From Cyclobacteriaceae bacterium (GTDB taxonomy: Bacteria > Bacteroidota > Bacteroidia > Cytophagales > Cyclobacteriaceae), in contig JANQKF010000004.1 in the NCBI GenBank assembly GCA_028281285.1, positions 32,264 to 96,263 on the forward strand: 64,000 nucleotides of DNA, in the 5' to 3' direction. Below are positions 41,441 to 49,014 of the stretch, piece after piece. A program made the position numbers and the translations under genes. Below the pieces are notes generated by a model, which saw nothing but the letters and a program-made list of their open reading frames with translations, had not been told where the DNA came from and ran no database searches. Positions within the stretch are counted from its first letter, which is position 1. Every line of letters begins with the position of its first letter.

Positions 41441-41556
41441 AAAATGAGCATACGATTTTTTTTAAGGAACAGTTAACAGCGTGGATGGGATCGGCAAGGT
41501 TTGTTTGTCTTTCACGTGAATTTTGCTTTACTTCTAAACTTATCAACATCCAAAAT

Positions 41557-41754
41557 ATGGGAAAGGGTGACATTAAAACCAAGAAGGGCAAAATTACAAA
41601 AGGCACATTCGGGGTCAGAAGGCCAAGAAAACATACCCCTGCCTATGTAGCTCCGGAAAAACCAGCAGCCAAGAAATCAACCGCTAAGGCAGCACCCAAA
41701 AAGAAAACGACCAAAAAGAAATCTGAAACTGAGGATACCAAAAAAGACGATTAA
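41557..41754 (+). CDS. 30S ribosomal protein bTHX
   Basis: 65 residues from the ATG at 41557: MGKGDIKTKKGKITKGTFGV followed by RRPRKH is the THX signature, a short basic peptide that sits at the head of the 30S subunit. The C-terminal half is an Ala/Lys/Pro-rich tail, common in Bacteroidota. An upstream in-frame extension to 41485 exists but is not part of the protein. It is transcribed alone, divergent from the serine hydrolase. Confidence 0.9.
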   Translation: MGKGDIKTKKGKITKGTFGVRRPRKHTPAYVAPEKPAAKKSTAKAAPKKKTTKKKSETEDTKKDD

Positions 41755-41815
41755 TTCGTTCCAGTAGCCATTTCCCTCGCTACGAACATCACCAAATAAG
41801 GTTGCTTGTACATCT

Positions 41816-41855
41816 CTGTTCACTCAAATGCACGATTTCGTACATATCTGAACAG
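41816..41855. promoter_or_regulatory. Nested inverted repeats upstream of the acidic protein gene
   Basis: CTGTTCA (41816-41822) and TGAACAG (41849-41855) are exact complements. Between them lies the near-perfect palindrome TGCACGATTTCGTACA (41829-41844), with nearly the same centre. It lies 54-93 bases upstream of the sigma-54-like -24 box, where an enhancer-binding protein would bind. Confidence 0.45.
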
Positions 41856-41877
41856 TGAATTAGTATGATCTGTGTGT

Positions 41878-41900
41878 AAGTCACTGTTTTACAATGACTT
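41878..41900. promoter_or_regulatory. Inverted repeat with 10-bp arms
   Basis: AAGTCACTGT (41878-41887) and ACAATGACTT (41891-41900) match at 9 of 10 pairs around TTT. A T-run follows, so it could be a terminator for the ribosomal protein gene or a regulator site; both readings are open. Confidence 0.4.
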
Positions 41901-41908
41901 ATATTTTT

Positions 41909-41924
41909 TGGCACGCCAATTGAA
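41909..41924 (+). promoter_or_regulatory. Sigma-54-like -24/-12 promoter
   Basis: TGGCACG-CCAA-TTGAA matches the sigma-54 consensus TGGCACG-N4-TTGCA with correct spacing and one mismatch (A for C in the -12 GC). The start would be near 41935, giving a leader of about 65 bases that includes a TCCGCC/GGCGGA hairpin (41963-41982). Confidence 0.4.
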
Positions 41925-42000
41925 ATTAAAGGGGCAAGGTCAAAAACAAAAGGTCAAATAAATCCGCCTTTGGTCGGGCGGACTCAAAATATCAACAACA

Positions 42001-42351
42001 ATGAAAGGTCAAAAAAGAAACATTTCCGCGCTATTTGCGCTGCTCCTGGCGGGGGTATTACTGACCTCCGCGCGAGCGAATTCAAAGAACATTATTGAAT
42101 CATCTTTTGATGAAGACTTCTCTTACCTCGAAGAGGTAGAGGAGTATGTGGACAACTGGATTGAAGAATATACCAGTGATGACTTCGAAGAAGATGCCAT
42201 CGAAAGCGTAAAGATTTACGATGAGGACGGTGAGCTCATCCACGAAGAAGATTTAGATGAAGAATTGAGTGAGGAAGTTTTGAGACTGATCAGACAATCT
42301 GATTACCTCACTGAATATGACAATACCACTTATTATCGGTTAAATAGTTAG
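42001..42351 (+). CDS. Small acidic exported protein of unknown function
   Basis: 116 residues: a basic N-terminus and signal peptide (ISALFALLLAGVLLTSARA), then an extremely acidic mature part rich in Asp and Glu with repeated Tyr (DFSYLEEVEEYVDNWIEEY, VKIYDEDGELIHEEDLDEEL). The charge suggests cation binding or an exported acidic chaperone-like partner, but no motif such as EF-hand is visible. It has an unusual upstream region (sigma-54-like promoter with nested inverted repeats) and a strong terminator, so it is a single-gene transcript under specific control. AGGTCAAA occurs three times between 41937 and 42012. Confidence 0.75.
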   Translation: MKGQKRNISALFALLLAGVLLTSARANSKNIIESSFDEDFSYLEEVEEYVDNWIEEYTSDDFEEDAIESVKIYDEDGELIHEEDLDEELSEEVLRLIRQSDYLTEYDNTTYYRLNS

Positions 42352-42378
42352 TTAGTAGTTTTAGTTTAAGGTTGATTA

Positions 42379-42413
42379 AGGCAATTTCAGACGGAAATTG
42401 CCTTTTCTCTTTT
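42379..42413 (+). terminator. Intrinsic terminator after the acidic protein gene
   Basis: GGCAATTTC (42380-42388) pairs with GAAATTGCC (42394-42402), followed by TTTTCTCTTTT. Confidence 0.9.
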
Positions 42414-42834
42414 AAGGGTGGTCAATCTTGGGCCGTATAAAGTATACTTCCACTATTTTGTTACCCGCTATCTTGTACATGGCAAACACCTGAACGGGAG
42501 GGTTACCCTTTTTGACAATCACCGATTCCTGATCAATTACCATGTTGTCAAGAACCATTCTATTCATCAAGGTACAATGAAGATCAGGGTTGGATTCAAA
42601 CCTGGGGCCATACCGCTTTCGCATGCCCTCCTTACCTTCGTATAGTAGCTGATCCGGGTGGTTAAAGATTTTTACGCTATCACTATAGGGTTCCAGAAAG
42701 GCCTCTATATCACGCTGATTATAAGCGTCCAGTTGCTCCTGAACTAATCGGGCTGCAATATTCTGATCTTGAGCTAAAAGGGAGGTATAGCACAGCAATA
42801 GAATACTTAGTAGGAAGATTTGTTTCATGCTCAT
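42412..42834 (-). CDS. Exported SnoaL/NTF2-like protein
   Basis: 140 residues with a signal peptide (IFLLSILLLCYTSLLAQD) and an NTF2/SnoaL-like cone fold: EQLDAYNQRDIEAFLEPYSD and MRKRYGPRFES, VQVFAMYKIAGNKIVEVYFI. Such proteins include steroid-isomerase-like and unclassified binding folds; activity cannot be assigned. The start overlaps the stop of the 42831 gene (ATGA), so the two NTF2-like genes form a coupled pair. Confidence 0.8.
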   Translation of the reverse strand: MSMKQIFLLSILLLCYTSLLAQDQNIAARLVQEQLDAYNQRDIEAFLEPYSDSVKIFNHPDQLLYEGKEGMRKRYGPRFESNPDLHCTLMNRMVLDNMVIDQESVIVKKGNPPVQVFAMYKIAGNKIVEVYFIRPKIDHP

Positions 42835-43307
42835 TGATTCATATACTTATCCAGCGCTTTTTTTGCTTGCCCCTGAATTTTCTTTTTCATAAAACCACTC
42901 CACCCAAGTAGCATTCCAGGTAATCCGAGTGCCATCGAAGACCATTTCCAGAGGTTGAAATGATCTTTGTGGTGGACAATTTTGCCGTCTTCGATGATGA
43001 ACTCAGCTGTGATCTTATTATGAACAATTCGCAGCGTTTGAGAGAAGGGATATACTGCCTCCCAATGGGCCTTTGCACCACCATTTGTTACGTCCAACAC
43101 CTTATGGGAAATCGTAAGTTCTTTGCCTCCTCTTTCAACAAGCATAGACCACATGGCCCTTGCTTCATCCCCATTCAATCTCCCAAATGCAGGATCTTCG
43201 AAAACGATGTTTTCCGCGTAACAAGCGTTCATGCCCATGGCATCCTTTTCCCTGAAGGCCGTGTAGAAGCGATTGATTAGTGCTTTGTTTTCATCAATAT
43301 TTGACAT
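42831..43307 (-). CDS. Cytoplasmic SnoaL/NTF2-like protein
   Basis: 158 residues, no signal. NTF2-like fold: LINRFYTAFREKDAMGMNAC at the start, VFEDPAFGRLNGDEARAMW, and GKIVHHKDHFNLWKWSSMAL at the end, as in limonene-epoxide-hydrolase-like proteins, though the catalytic set is not verifiable. The C-terminus is extended by a short Lys-rich helix. It overlaps the start of the exported paralogue and follows the DUF1648 gene by 1 base. Confidence 0.82.
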   Translation of the reverse strand: MSNIDENKALINRFYTAFREKDAMGMNACYAENIVFEDPAFGRLNGDEARAMWSMLVERGGKELTISHKVLDVTNGGAKAHWEAVYPFSQTLRIVHNKITAEFIIEDGKIVHHKDHFNLWKWSSMALGLPGMLLGWSGFMKKKIQGQAKKALDKYMNQ

Positions 43308-43308
43308 G

Positions 43309-43806
43309 CTAGGGTTGTCTTTTAGCCAAATAAATATACAAACCTATGATCAGACCCAAACCAACAAGCAAGGCGACAAGGAAACCCCAACCTAGTTGGA
43401 CCTCTTTACTCTGAGCACCTTGAATAATTTGAAACATTATGTAGAGAAACATAATGTTCATTGCACCATTCATAACTCTGAGCAGCCTCGTTCCCAGACG
43501 GTATTGGTACGATCGATTACCATCATGTACTTTTACCGGGTAGTTGAGATTTTGAGGAAATCTGGAAAGGATAATTATAGTGAGATAGGTGAATGCAACT
43601 ATTGCTGGAAGTATCCAAATTGAGGCTTTACTTCCATAGTCATCTGCTTCTCCGGAGGCGTTAAAGTGAATAGGTACAGTGTCGGGCAGGTCTCCGTAAC
43701 TAAGAAAGGGGATGAGTAATAATCCTATAAAACTCAGAAAGGCGATGCCCTCCAGGAGCCAGTCAAGTGGTTGAAAGGGTAATTCGATTTTGATTTTTTC
43801 CGTCAT
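43309..43806 (-). CDS. DUF1648 membrane protein
   Basis: 165 residues with about four hydrophobic helices (IAFLSFIGLLLIPFLSYGDL, ILPAIVAFTYLTIIILSRFP, IMFLYIMFQI, FLVALLVGLGLIIGLYIYLA). The DLPDTVPIHFNASGEADDYG segment is the DUF1648 signature found in SdpI-like immunity proteins and Bacillus YhdP-type membrane proteins. Function unknown. I start at the ATG at 43806; the preceding TTG is less likely. It is the upstream gene of the run to 42412. Confidence 0.82.
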   Translation of the reverse strand: MTEKIKIELPFQPLDWLLEGIAFLSFIGLLLIPFLSYGDLPDTVPIHFNASGEADDYGSKASIWILPAIVAFTYLTIIILSRFPQNLNYPVKVHDGNRSYQYRLGTRLLRVMNGAMNIMFLYIMFQIIQGAQSKEVQLGWGFLVALLVGLGLIIGLYIYLAKRQP

Positions 43807-43816
43807 CAATATCTTG

Positions 43817-44197
43817 TTAGTCTATACTTAGGCTTTTGCCAAAAACTAAACGGTATCCATCCGGATCTTCAATGTCGAAATCTCGCATACCATACTCTCT
43901 GTCCCCGATTTCAGCGACAATTTTCACTTCTTTTTCCTGATATTCCGCCCAAACGGCATCCACATCATAAACGAATATGAACAGAGCAGTCCTTGGACGA
44001 TAATCATCCTCCAGATCATCCAATGTAGTCAAATGAATTCCAATATCGTCACGCTTAATAGTGGCATAAGTGGGAGGGTCTTCCCATTTGAACAGTACTT
44101 CAAAGCCCAATTCGTTTACATAGTAGTCCAGGGATCGTTGCATGTTTTTTACCGGCCAGACAGGAGAAGAGTGGGAGAATAGTTTCTCGTCAGACAT
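43817..44197 (-). CDS. VOC superfamily (glyoxalase-like) protein
   Basis: 126 residues, single VOC module pair: VWPVKNMQRSLDYYVNELGF, IGIHLTTLDD, VDAVWAEYQEKEVKI and FDIEDPDGYRLVFGKS. Typical metal-dependent glyoxalase/bleomycin-resistance fold; the metal ligands appear as H (GIHL) and E/D positions but substrate is unknown. I start at the ATG at 44197, which gives a normal family N-terminus; an upstream in-frame start would add about 20 atypical residues. Confidence 0.85.
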   Translation of the reverse strand: MSDEKLFSHSSPVWPVKNMQRSLDYYVNELGFEVLFKWEDPPTYATIKRDDIGIHLTTLDDLEDDYRPRTALFIFVYDVDAVWAEYQEKEVKIVAEIGDREYGMRDFDIEDPDGYRLVFGKSLSID

Positions 44198-44235
44198 ATT
44201 GAGTAATACTTTCCTACAAGATATTGAATGCATTA

Positions 44236-44270
44236 AAAAGAAAGGAGCGACTTTCAATGAAAGTCACTCC
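44236..44270 (-). terminator. Intrinsic terminator after the 44296 gene
   Basis: GGAGCGACTTTC (44244-44255) pairs with GAAAGTCACTCC (44259-44270) with one G-T or mismatch position; on the minus strand TTTCTTTTT follows. Confidence 0.85.
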
Positions 44271-44295
44271 TCTCAGGATTTGCGAGTTGCTATTT

Positions 44296-44700
44296 TTAGT
44301 TGACCCCCGGGCCTTCAAGTACGACTATATGGCAGCAGTCATGACCAACAAGAAAGTCTTCCTGAATAATTACTTCTCCGTCCTTTTCCCCAAAAAACCG
44401 AATGGTAGTGCCATTGCGTTTCACCTCATCCATTTCTGCATCTGTGATTACCACGTATGTATTCCCATCAACAATATCTACATGTTCGCTAAAATCATAG
44501 ATGTTGCCATTGTCCAGGTTTTGAGAATAAAAACTGTCTAAGGTAATTGGATTGTTTTCTCCATCCACAGCTTCATAGATATGGATTTCGAATTGATCAG
44601 TGCACATCAAATTCGTACCACATTCTATCGGGTTAATCCCATCAGCACATCCTGCCATCAGGATTACTATCATCACCATTATCAAATTGACCTTTTTCAT
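44296..44700 (-). CDS. Small lipoprotein of unknown function
   Basis: 134 residues from the ATG at 44700 (a GTG six codons upstream is less likely). Signal with lipobox VILMAGC, then a beta-rich domain with cysteines at CGTNLMC and HDCCH. The C-x5-C and DCC arrangement suggests two disulfides in the periplasm. No family recognised. Terminated by the hairpin at 44236. Confidence 0.7.
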   Translation of the reverse strand: MKKVNLIMVMIVILMAGCADGINPIECGTNLMCTDQFEIHIYEAVDGENNPITLDSFYSQNLDNGNIYDFSEHVDIVDGNTYVVITDAEMDEVKRNGTTIRFFGEKDGEVIIQEDFLVGHDCCHIVVLEGPGVN

Positions 44701-44821
44701 GTTTATTAATTTGTTCACTCTGTTTGACAGAGCGAGTGAGTAGATGGTTGGAAAACCAAATACATTTCAAGTTATTCTACCCTGGGAAATTTATGGGTTT
44801 GGTATTTAGGATTGGACTATC

Positions 44822-45724
44822 TTACTGATTCTCAGAAGAATTATAATGGTAGGGTACCAACTTCAACCTTAGTTGATCTCCAGGTTTCATTTGGGCGAGT
44901 TTGTCCAAATCTTCTGTGATCACATTTCCCATTCGGAAATAACCACCTGAGGTTTGGCCATCTGCCATTAAAATAATGGGTAGGCCGGAATTGGTGATTT
45001 GAATTGTCCCGGGCACGATACCAGATGAAATGACCTCATTTTCAGGATTGAAGTCAACCAGTGACTCATTCAGGCGATAGCCCATTCTATCAGCATCCTG
45101 AGAAATGGAGAAACTCTTTCTGAACAAATCCTCTATAGTGTTCCTGGTAAGTTGTTCATATTCAGGGCCTGCAATCATACGAATGGTTTGATTGGACGAA
45201 TAAGAGGGTTTTTTTCCTTCAAATAAGCGAGCATTAACGGATTTGGAACTATCGTGAACACTGATAACAGAACCCTCCTGAATGATCGAATCAGGTGTCA
45301 ATTCCTTTCCATCAACTGTTGATGCTGATGCACTGTTCAACCACTTTTTGACTTCCCAGTTACCCCTGACGGCCAAGTAACTTCTACAGCCACGAAGGCA
45401 TTTGCCAAACTTTAATCTATCACCTTCATTGACAAGAATCGGATTGTACATTTTGACTCGTCTACCATTAATCATGGGAGAGATATTAGCCCCTGTAATG
45501 GCTATTTGACCAGAACCTTGAAACCTGATCTCGGGACCTATTAAGGTTATTTCGAGCACAGGTGAACCCGGTTTATTGCCTACCAGGTCATTGGCCAATC
45601 GATACGATGACTTGTCCATGGCACCATTCACAGGTATTCCATATGCTTGATTTCCCAAACGGCCGAGATCTTGAACACTGGTATGCAAGCCTGTCTTTAT
45701 GAATTCGAGTTTAATTTTAGGCAT
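44822..45724 (-). CDS. pxpC: 5-oxoprolinase subunit PxpC
   Basis: 300 residues of the biotin-dependent carboxyltransferase/allophanate hydrolase subunit 2 fold: IKTGLHTSVQDLGRLGNQAY at the start, ITGANISPMINGR, CLRGCRSYLAVRG, and LPIILMADGQTSGGYFRMG at the end. In the PxpABC complex it works with PxpB on 5-oxoproline, which PxpA then opens with ATP to give glutamate. Its start lies 8 bases inside the end of pxpB, so the genes are coupled. Confidence 0.93.
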   Translation of the reverse strand: MPKIKLEFIKTGLHTSVQDLGRLGNQAYGIPVNGAMDKSSYRLANDLVGNKPGSPVLEITLIGPEIRFQGSGQIAITGANISPMINGRRVKMYNPILVNEGDRLKFGKCLRGCRSYLAVRGNWEVKKWLNSASASTVDGKELTPDSIIQEGSVISVHDSSKSVNARLFEGKKPSYSSNQTIRMIAGPEYEQLTRNTIEDLFRKSFSISQDADRMGYRLNESLVDFNPENEVISSGIVPGTIQITNSGLPIILMADGQTSGGYFRMGNVITEDLDKLAQMKPGDQLRLKLVPYHYNSSENQ

Positions 45725-46421
45725 TGCTCACCTCCAATTCATATTTACCGTTTTCGACCTGGGTTGAAATGGACTCAAATTCTTCCTTATTGATTGAGTA
45801 AAACTTGATCTGATCACCTGGTTTGAGAACCGCTGGAAGTTCTTTCGCGGGATCAAAAGTGAGGATAGGTGTTCGCCCGATAATTTGCCAGCCTCCGGGA
45901 GCATCAGTAGGGTAAATCCCGGTCTGGAGTCCTGCCAGTCCTACAGATCCTTTTGGAACTTGAAGTCTGGGTTCGTTCTTTCTGGGTGAATTCAGTTTTT
46001 CGGGAAGAGCACCCATATATGCGAATCCGGCTACAAAACCTAGCATATACACTCTATATGTAGCCTCGGTGTGACTTTTTATGATTTCTTTTGAGGAAAG
46101 GTCAAGGAGTTCTTCCAACTCAATCAGATCCAACCCATATTCAGAATCGTAGCAGACAGGGATATTTACTGTCCTTTGACTCCTTTGACTCTTGGAATTT
46201 GAAACCTCGAGTGTCTTAATTTCTTTTGATAATTGGGAAAAATTAGTCTTGATATTGTTATAGCCTACTGTCAATGAGCAATAGGCGGGAACAGTGTAGT
46301 CAACACCATCAAGTTTGTTGACAAGAGTACTTAATTCGATTACCTGACTATTGATTTTATCATCAACAACCTGTTCAAAGTTAATTAAAAGGGCACTATC
46401 TCCGTAAGGAAGAACATCCAT
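45717..46421 (-). CDS. pxpB: 5-oxoprolinase subunit PxpB
   Basis: 234 residues of the KipI/allophanate hydrolase subunit 1 family: PYGDSALLINFE at the start, PVCYDSEYGLDL, GFVAGFAYMGALPEKL and GWQIIGRTPILTFDP. It forms the kinase-like half of the 5-oxoprolinase with PxpC. Its ATG overlaps the last base of the pxpA stop (TAATG), and it overlaps pxpC by 8 bases. Confidence 0.93.
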   Translation of the reverse strand: MDVLPYGDSALLINFEQVVDDKINSQVIELSTLVNKLDGVDYTVPAYCSLTVGYNNIKTNFSQLSKEIKTLEVSNSKSQRSQRTVNIPVCYDSEYGLDLIELEELLDLSSKEIIKSHTEATYRVYMLGFVAGFAYMGALPEKLNSPRKNEPRLQVPKGSVGLAGLQTGIYPTDAPGGWQIIGRTPILTFDPAKELPAVLKPGDQIKFYSINKEEFESISTQVENGKYELEVSNA

Positions 46422-47179
46422 TACGAAAAGGCTTTTCTGGTGATCCCGTTTTCTTCAAATGCGGTGTCCAAACCCTTGAGAATGTCGATAGCAGCAGGGT
46501 TGTCGCCATGAATACAAAAGCTTTGCGCCTTAATATCAACTCTGTTTCCGTCTAGCGTCTCAGTGTATTGATTAAGAATGATGGACACCACCTGTCTAAC
46601 GGCATCTTCAGCGCTATTGATCACTGAGTTCTCTTTTAATCTTGACATCAACTTTCCATTGGCTTCATATCTTCTGTCGGCAAAGGCTTCAGCCACAAAT
46701 GACATCCCAGCCTCTTTTGCTATTTGCTCCACATGACTACCTGCAAGACCCATTACGATCAGTGTTGAATCAATAGCCTTAATTCCAGCAATGACGGTCT
46801 CTGCCTCCGATTTGTTTGCAGCCATCTGATTGTATAGCGCACCATGAGGTTTAACGTAGGACAGTTTCCCACCGGCACTTTCAACCAAACCTTTCATAGC
46901 TGACACCTGGTACTTCACGTAGGCCATTAATACCTCTCTTTTCATAGGGATCACTCGCCTGCCGAAGCCCTGTAGGTCAGGGTAGCCCGGGTGTGCTCCG
47001 ATTTGGACTCCGTGTTTCAAGGCGTTCTCTATCGTTCGCTCGATTTGGTAGGGGTCACCGGAGTGCATTCCGCAGGCAATGTTAGAAGAGCTGATGTAAG
47101 GCATGATTTCATCATCATTACCAACCTTGAAATTGCCGTAGCTCTCACCCATATCGCAGTTGATGTCAATTTCAATCAT
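46421..47179 (-). CDS. pxpA: 5-oxoprolinase subunit PxpA (LamB/YcsF family)
   Basis: 252 residues with family signatures IDINCDMGESYGNFKVGNDD, SNIACGMHSGDP, GAHPGYPDLQGFGRR, YVKPHGALYN and CIHGDNPAA. It supplies the ATP-dependent ring-opening of 5-oxoproline. First gene of the pxpABC operon, whose members overlap. Bacteroidota often have an NRAMP-type transporter beside this operon; none is seen here. Confidence 0.94.
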   Translation of the reverse strand: MIEIDINCDMGESYGNFKVGNDDEIMPYISSSNIACGMHSGDPYQIERTIENALKHGVQIGAHPGYPDLQGFGRRVIPMKREVLMAYVKYQVSAMKGLVESAGGKLSYVKPHGALYNQMAANKSEAETVIAGIKAIDSTLIVMGLAGSHVEQIAKEAGMSFVAEAFADRRYEANGKLMSRLKENSVINSAEDAVRQVVSIILNQYTETLDGNRVDIKAQSFCIHGDNPAAIDILKGLDTAFEENGITRKAFS

Positions 47180-47226
47180 AGCCTTAATTTAAAATTCAGC
47201 GAATGTCTTTGAAAGGGGAGCGAACT

Positions 47227-47880
47227 TTATTTAGTCATCCATTTTACCAGTGGTTCTATCCACTCGGTGTAGGGTTGATACAAAAAGGCATGGCCATTAC
47301 CCATAGTGAGTCTGATTTCCTGGTAGCTTGATAATGTCTGGTTCTTAAAAATCCCTTCACATGAGTGCTTTTCATCTTTGCTCTCGAAGATGGAAAGGAA
47401 ATTTCCTTTGAGTTGTTGATTGTATTTTTGGTAATAATCTACTGCATAGTCACTACATAAACCTAGGAGAGTAAAGTTCATTTCCTCCTCCTTCATAATA
47501 TAGGCCAACTCAATGGTGATGTAGGCACCAAGTGAAGCCCCGACAACGAAGATGTTGTCGTAGGAAATTCCCTGGCTATGTAGAATATCAATCTGCCGGG
47601 CCATTTTCCTGGCATAGGCCTCTTCATTGGTATCAACAGGTCTTACTTTACTGATCACATGAAATGCTCTTGCTGCAAGTGAGTCCAGGATAGCCTGGTA
47701 TTTATAAGGACCATAATAAGGACTTACTGCATTGGGTCCCTGAGCACCAACAATACCACCGTGTAGATAAAACAAATACTTTCCATCCTTCTCAATGAAA
47801 GCGGGGACACTCTCATTAATGGTTTGCGCGATTGCGGAATAGTTAATAACTAATAAAATGGTAAAAATGAATGGTCTCAC
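47227..47880 (-). CDS. Exported alpha/beta hydrolase
   Basis: 217 residues: a signal peptide (FIFTILLVINYSAIAQ), an oxyanion motif LHGGIVGAQGP, the nucleophile elbow VVGASLGAYI (GxSxG, Ser) and a late GNGHAFLY with the catalytic His. A Ser-hydrolase of esterase or peptidase type is likely; substrate unknown. The start is GTG at 47880. It stands 47 bases upstream of pxpA on the same strand and may or may not be in that transcript. Confidence 0.82.
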   Translation of the reverse strand: MRPFIFTILLVINYSAIAQTINESVPAFIEKDGKYLFYLHGGIVGAQGPNAVSPYYGPYKYQAILDSLAARAFHVISKVRPVDTNEEAYARKMARQIDILHSQGISYDNIFVVGASLGAYITIELAYIMKEEEMNFTLLGLCSDYAVDYYQKYNQQLKGNFLSIFESKDEKHSCEGIFKNQTLSSYQEIRLTMGNGHAFLYQPYTEWIEPLVKWMTK

Positions 47881-47935
47881 TTCGCGATTGCTTATATAAA
47901 GCTAAAAAGAATTTATGTGAGACTAATTCAATTAT

Positions 47936-48487
47936 CTAGTCTTGTACTACCTGCGCATTCAGTTTTGATGTGAATGTCTCCAAATGATTTTCGAATTCGG
48001 TTCTTAGTTCTTGGTCTTTAATGCCTTCCTCATTTGAAAAATTTTGGAAGAAGGAGGGAAGTGAAAATGAGCCAGTAACAGTTGCACCTCTATATGGGAA
48101 CGTGTTGGTGGCATGCTCCAACACAGATTTTGCACCCCTTGGCCCCGGAGAAGTGGCTAACAAAAGCAATGGCTTTTCTGCCCATATTTTTCCTTCCAAG
48201 CGACTCACCCAGTCAATAACATTTTTGAAGGCAGATGGAAAACTTCCATTATGCTCTGCGAGACTCACAATAATTCCGTCAGAATTGAGTGTGGCTGATT
48301 TAAAGTCTTTGGCCAATTGAGGTATACCGTTTTCCTTTTCCTTGTCGATACTATAAATAGGCATTTCGAAATCATTCAGATCAAGAAGCGTTACGTTCGC
48401 TCCTTCTATTTGATTTGCTGCATAGGCTGCAAGCTGTTGGTTGATGGAGGCCTTGCTTGAACTGGCCCCGAATGCTACAATATTCAT
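47936..48487 (-). CDS. NADPH-dependent FMN reductase-like flavoprotein
   Basis: 183 residues with the flavodoxin-like FMN-binding site: FGASSSKASINQQLAAYAAN (phosphate loop), YSIDKEKENGIPQLAKDFKS, and the LAEHNGSFPSAFKNVIDW segment, as in the NAD(P)H:FMN/azoreductase family. It lies 7 bases after the MarR gene, so a regulator-enzyme operon is likely, with MarR repressing in the absence of a phenolic or quinone ligand (inference from analogous operons). Confidence 0.9.
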   Translation of the reverse strand: MNIVAFGASSSKASINQQLAAYAANQIEGANVTLLDLNDFEMPIYSIDKEKENGIPQLAKDFKSATLNSDGIIVSLAEHNGSFPSAFKNVIDWVSRLEGKIWAEKPLLLLATSPGPRGAKSVLEHATNTFPYRGATVTGSFSLPSFFQNFSNEEGIKDQELRTEFENHLETFTSKLNAQVVQD

Positions 48488-48494
48488 GATTTGT

Positions 48495-48917
48495 TTATTT
48501 TCTAAGTTTTTTGATTAATGCCGTAAGTGTTTCTGCTTCTTCTTTAGTCAGATTCTTGAACATGGGCTGATGAAACTGATCTACTTTTTTATCCAGTTGA
48601 TTTAATAGTTCAAGTCCATTATTGGTAATGAGAATATCCATCTTGCGCCTGTTCGTCTCACATTCCTTTCTGATCACCAAGTCACGTGCCAGCAGCTTAT
48701 CGATGATTCGTGTTACATTACTCGACCGCTGAATCATATGATTCGAAATTTCTTCCACGGTGACTGGATTGCCTTTTTGGCCTCGAAGAATTCTCAACAC
48801 ATTGAATTGTGGTTCTGAAATGCCAAATTCCTTCAATTCCAACGACACGTTGTCCGTAATCCAATGGCCAGTTTTGATGATCTGATAAATCGCCTGGTAA
48901 TAGATCTTAGTTTTCAT
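48495..48917 (-). CDS. MarR-family transcriptional regulator
   Basis: 140 residues with the MarR winged helix: LKEFGISEPQFNVLRILRGQ, VTVEEISNHMIQRSSNVTRI (recognition helix), and the wing ECETNRRKMDILITNNGLEL. The gene is followed 7 bases later by the flavin reductase gene. A perfect 14-bp palindrome lies 16 bases upstream of the start, as expected for autorepression. Confidence 0.93.
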   Translation of the reverse strand: MKTKIYYQAIYQIIKTGHWITDNVSLELKEFGISEPQFNVLRILRGQKGNPVTVEEISNHMIQRSSNVTRIIDKLLARDLVIRKECETNRRKMDILITNNGLELLNQLDKKVDQFHQPMFKNLTKEEAETLTALIKKLRK

Positions 48918-48933
48918 GATTGTGATTACAACA

Positions 48934-48947
48934 ATTGTATATACAAT
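48934..48947. promoter_or_regulatory. Perfect palindromic operator of the MarR operon
   Basis: ATTGTATATACAAT is an exact 14-bp palindrome 16 bases before the MarR start codon. MarR and OhrR operators are commonly ATTGnnnnCAAT-like palindromes near the promoter, so autoregulation is a strong inference. Confidence 0.6.
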
Positions 48948-49014
48948 AATAGTTCAAAACAATTAAAAAACTTAGTTCAGCAAAAAGAAGTTCAGAGAAT
49001 TTGACGCAGCTTGT

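Noticed and set aside
41485..41556. N-terminal extension of ribosomal protein THX
   Set aside because: The family begins with MGKGDIKTKKGK, so the upstream frame is untranslated leader sequence.
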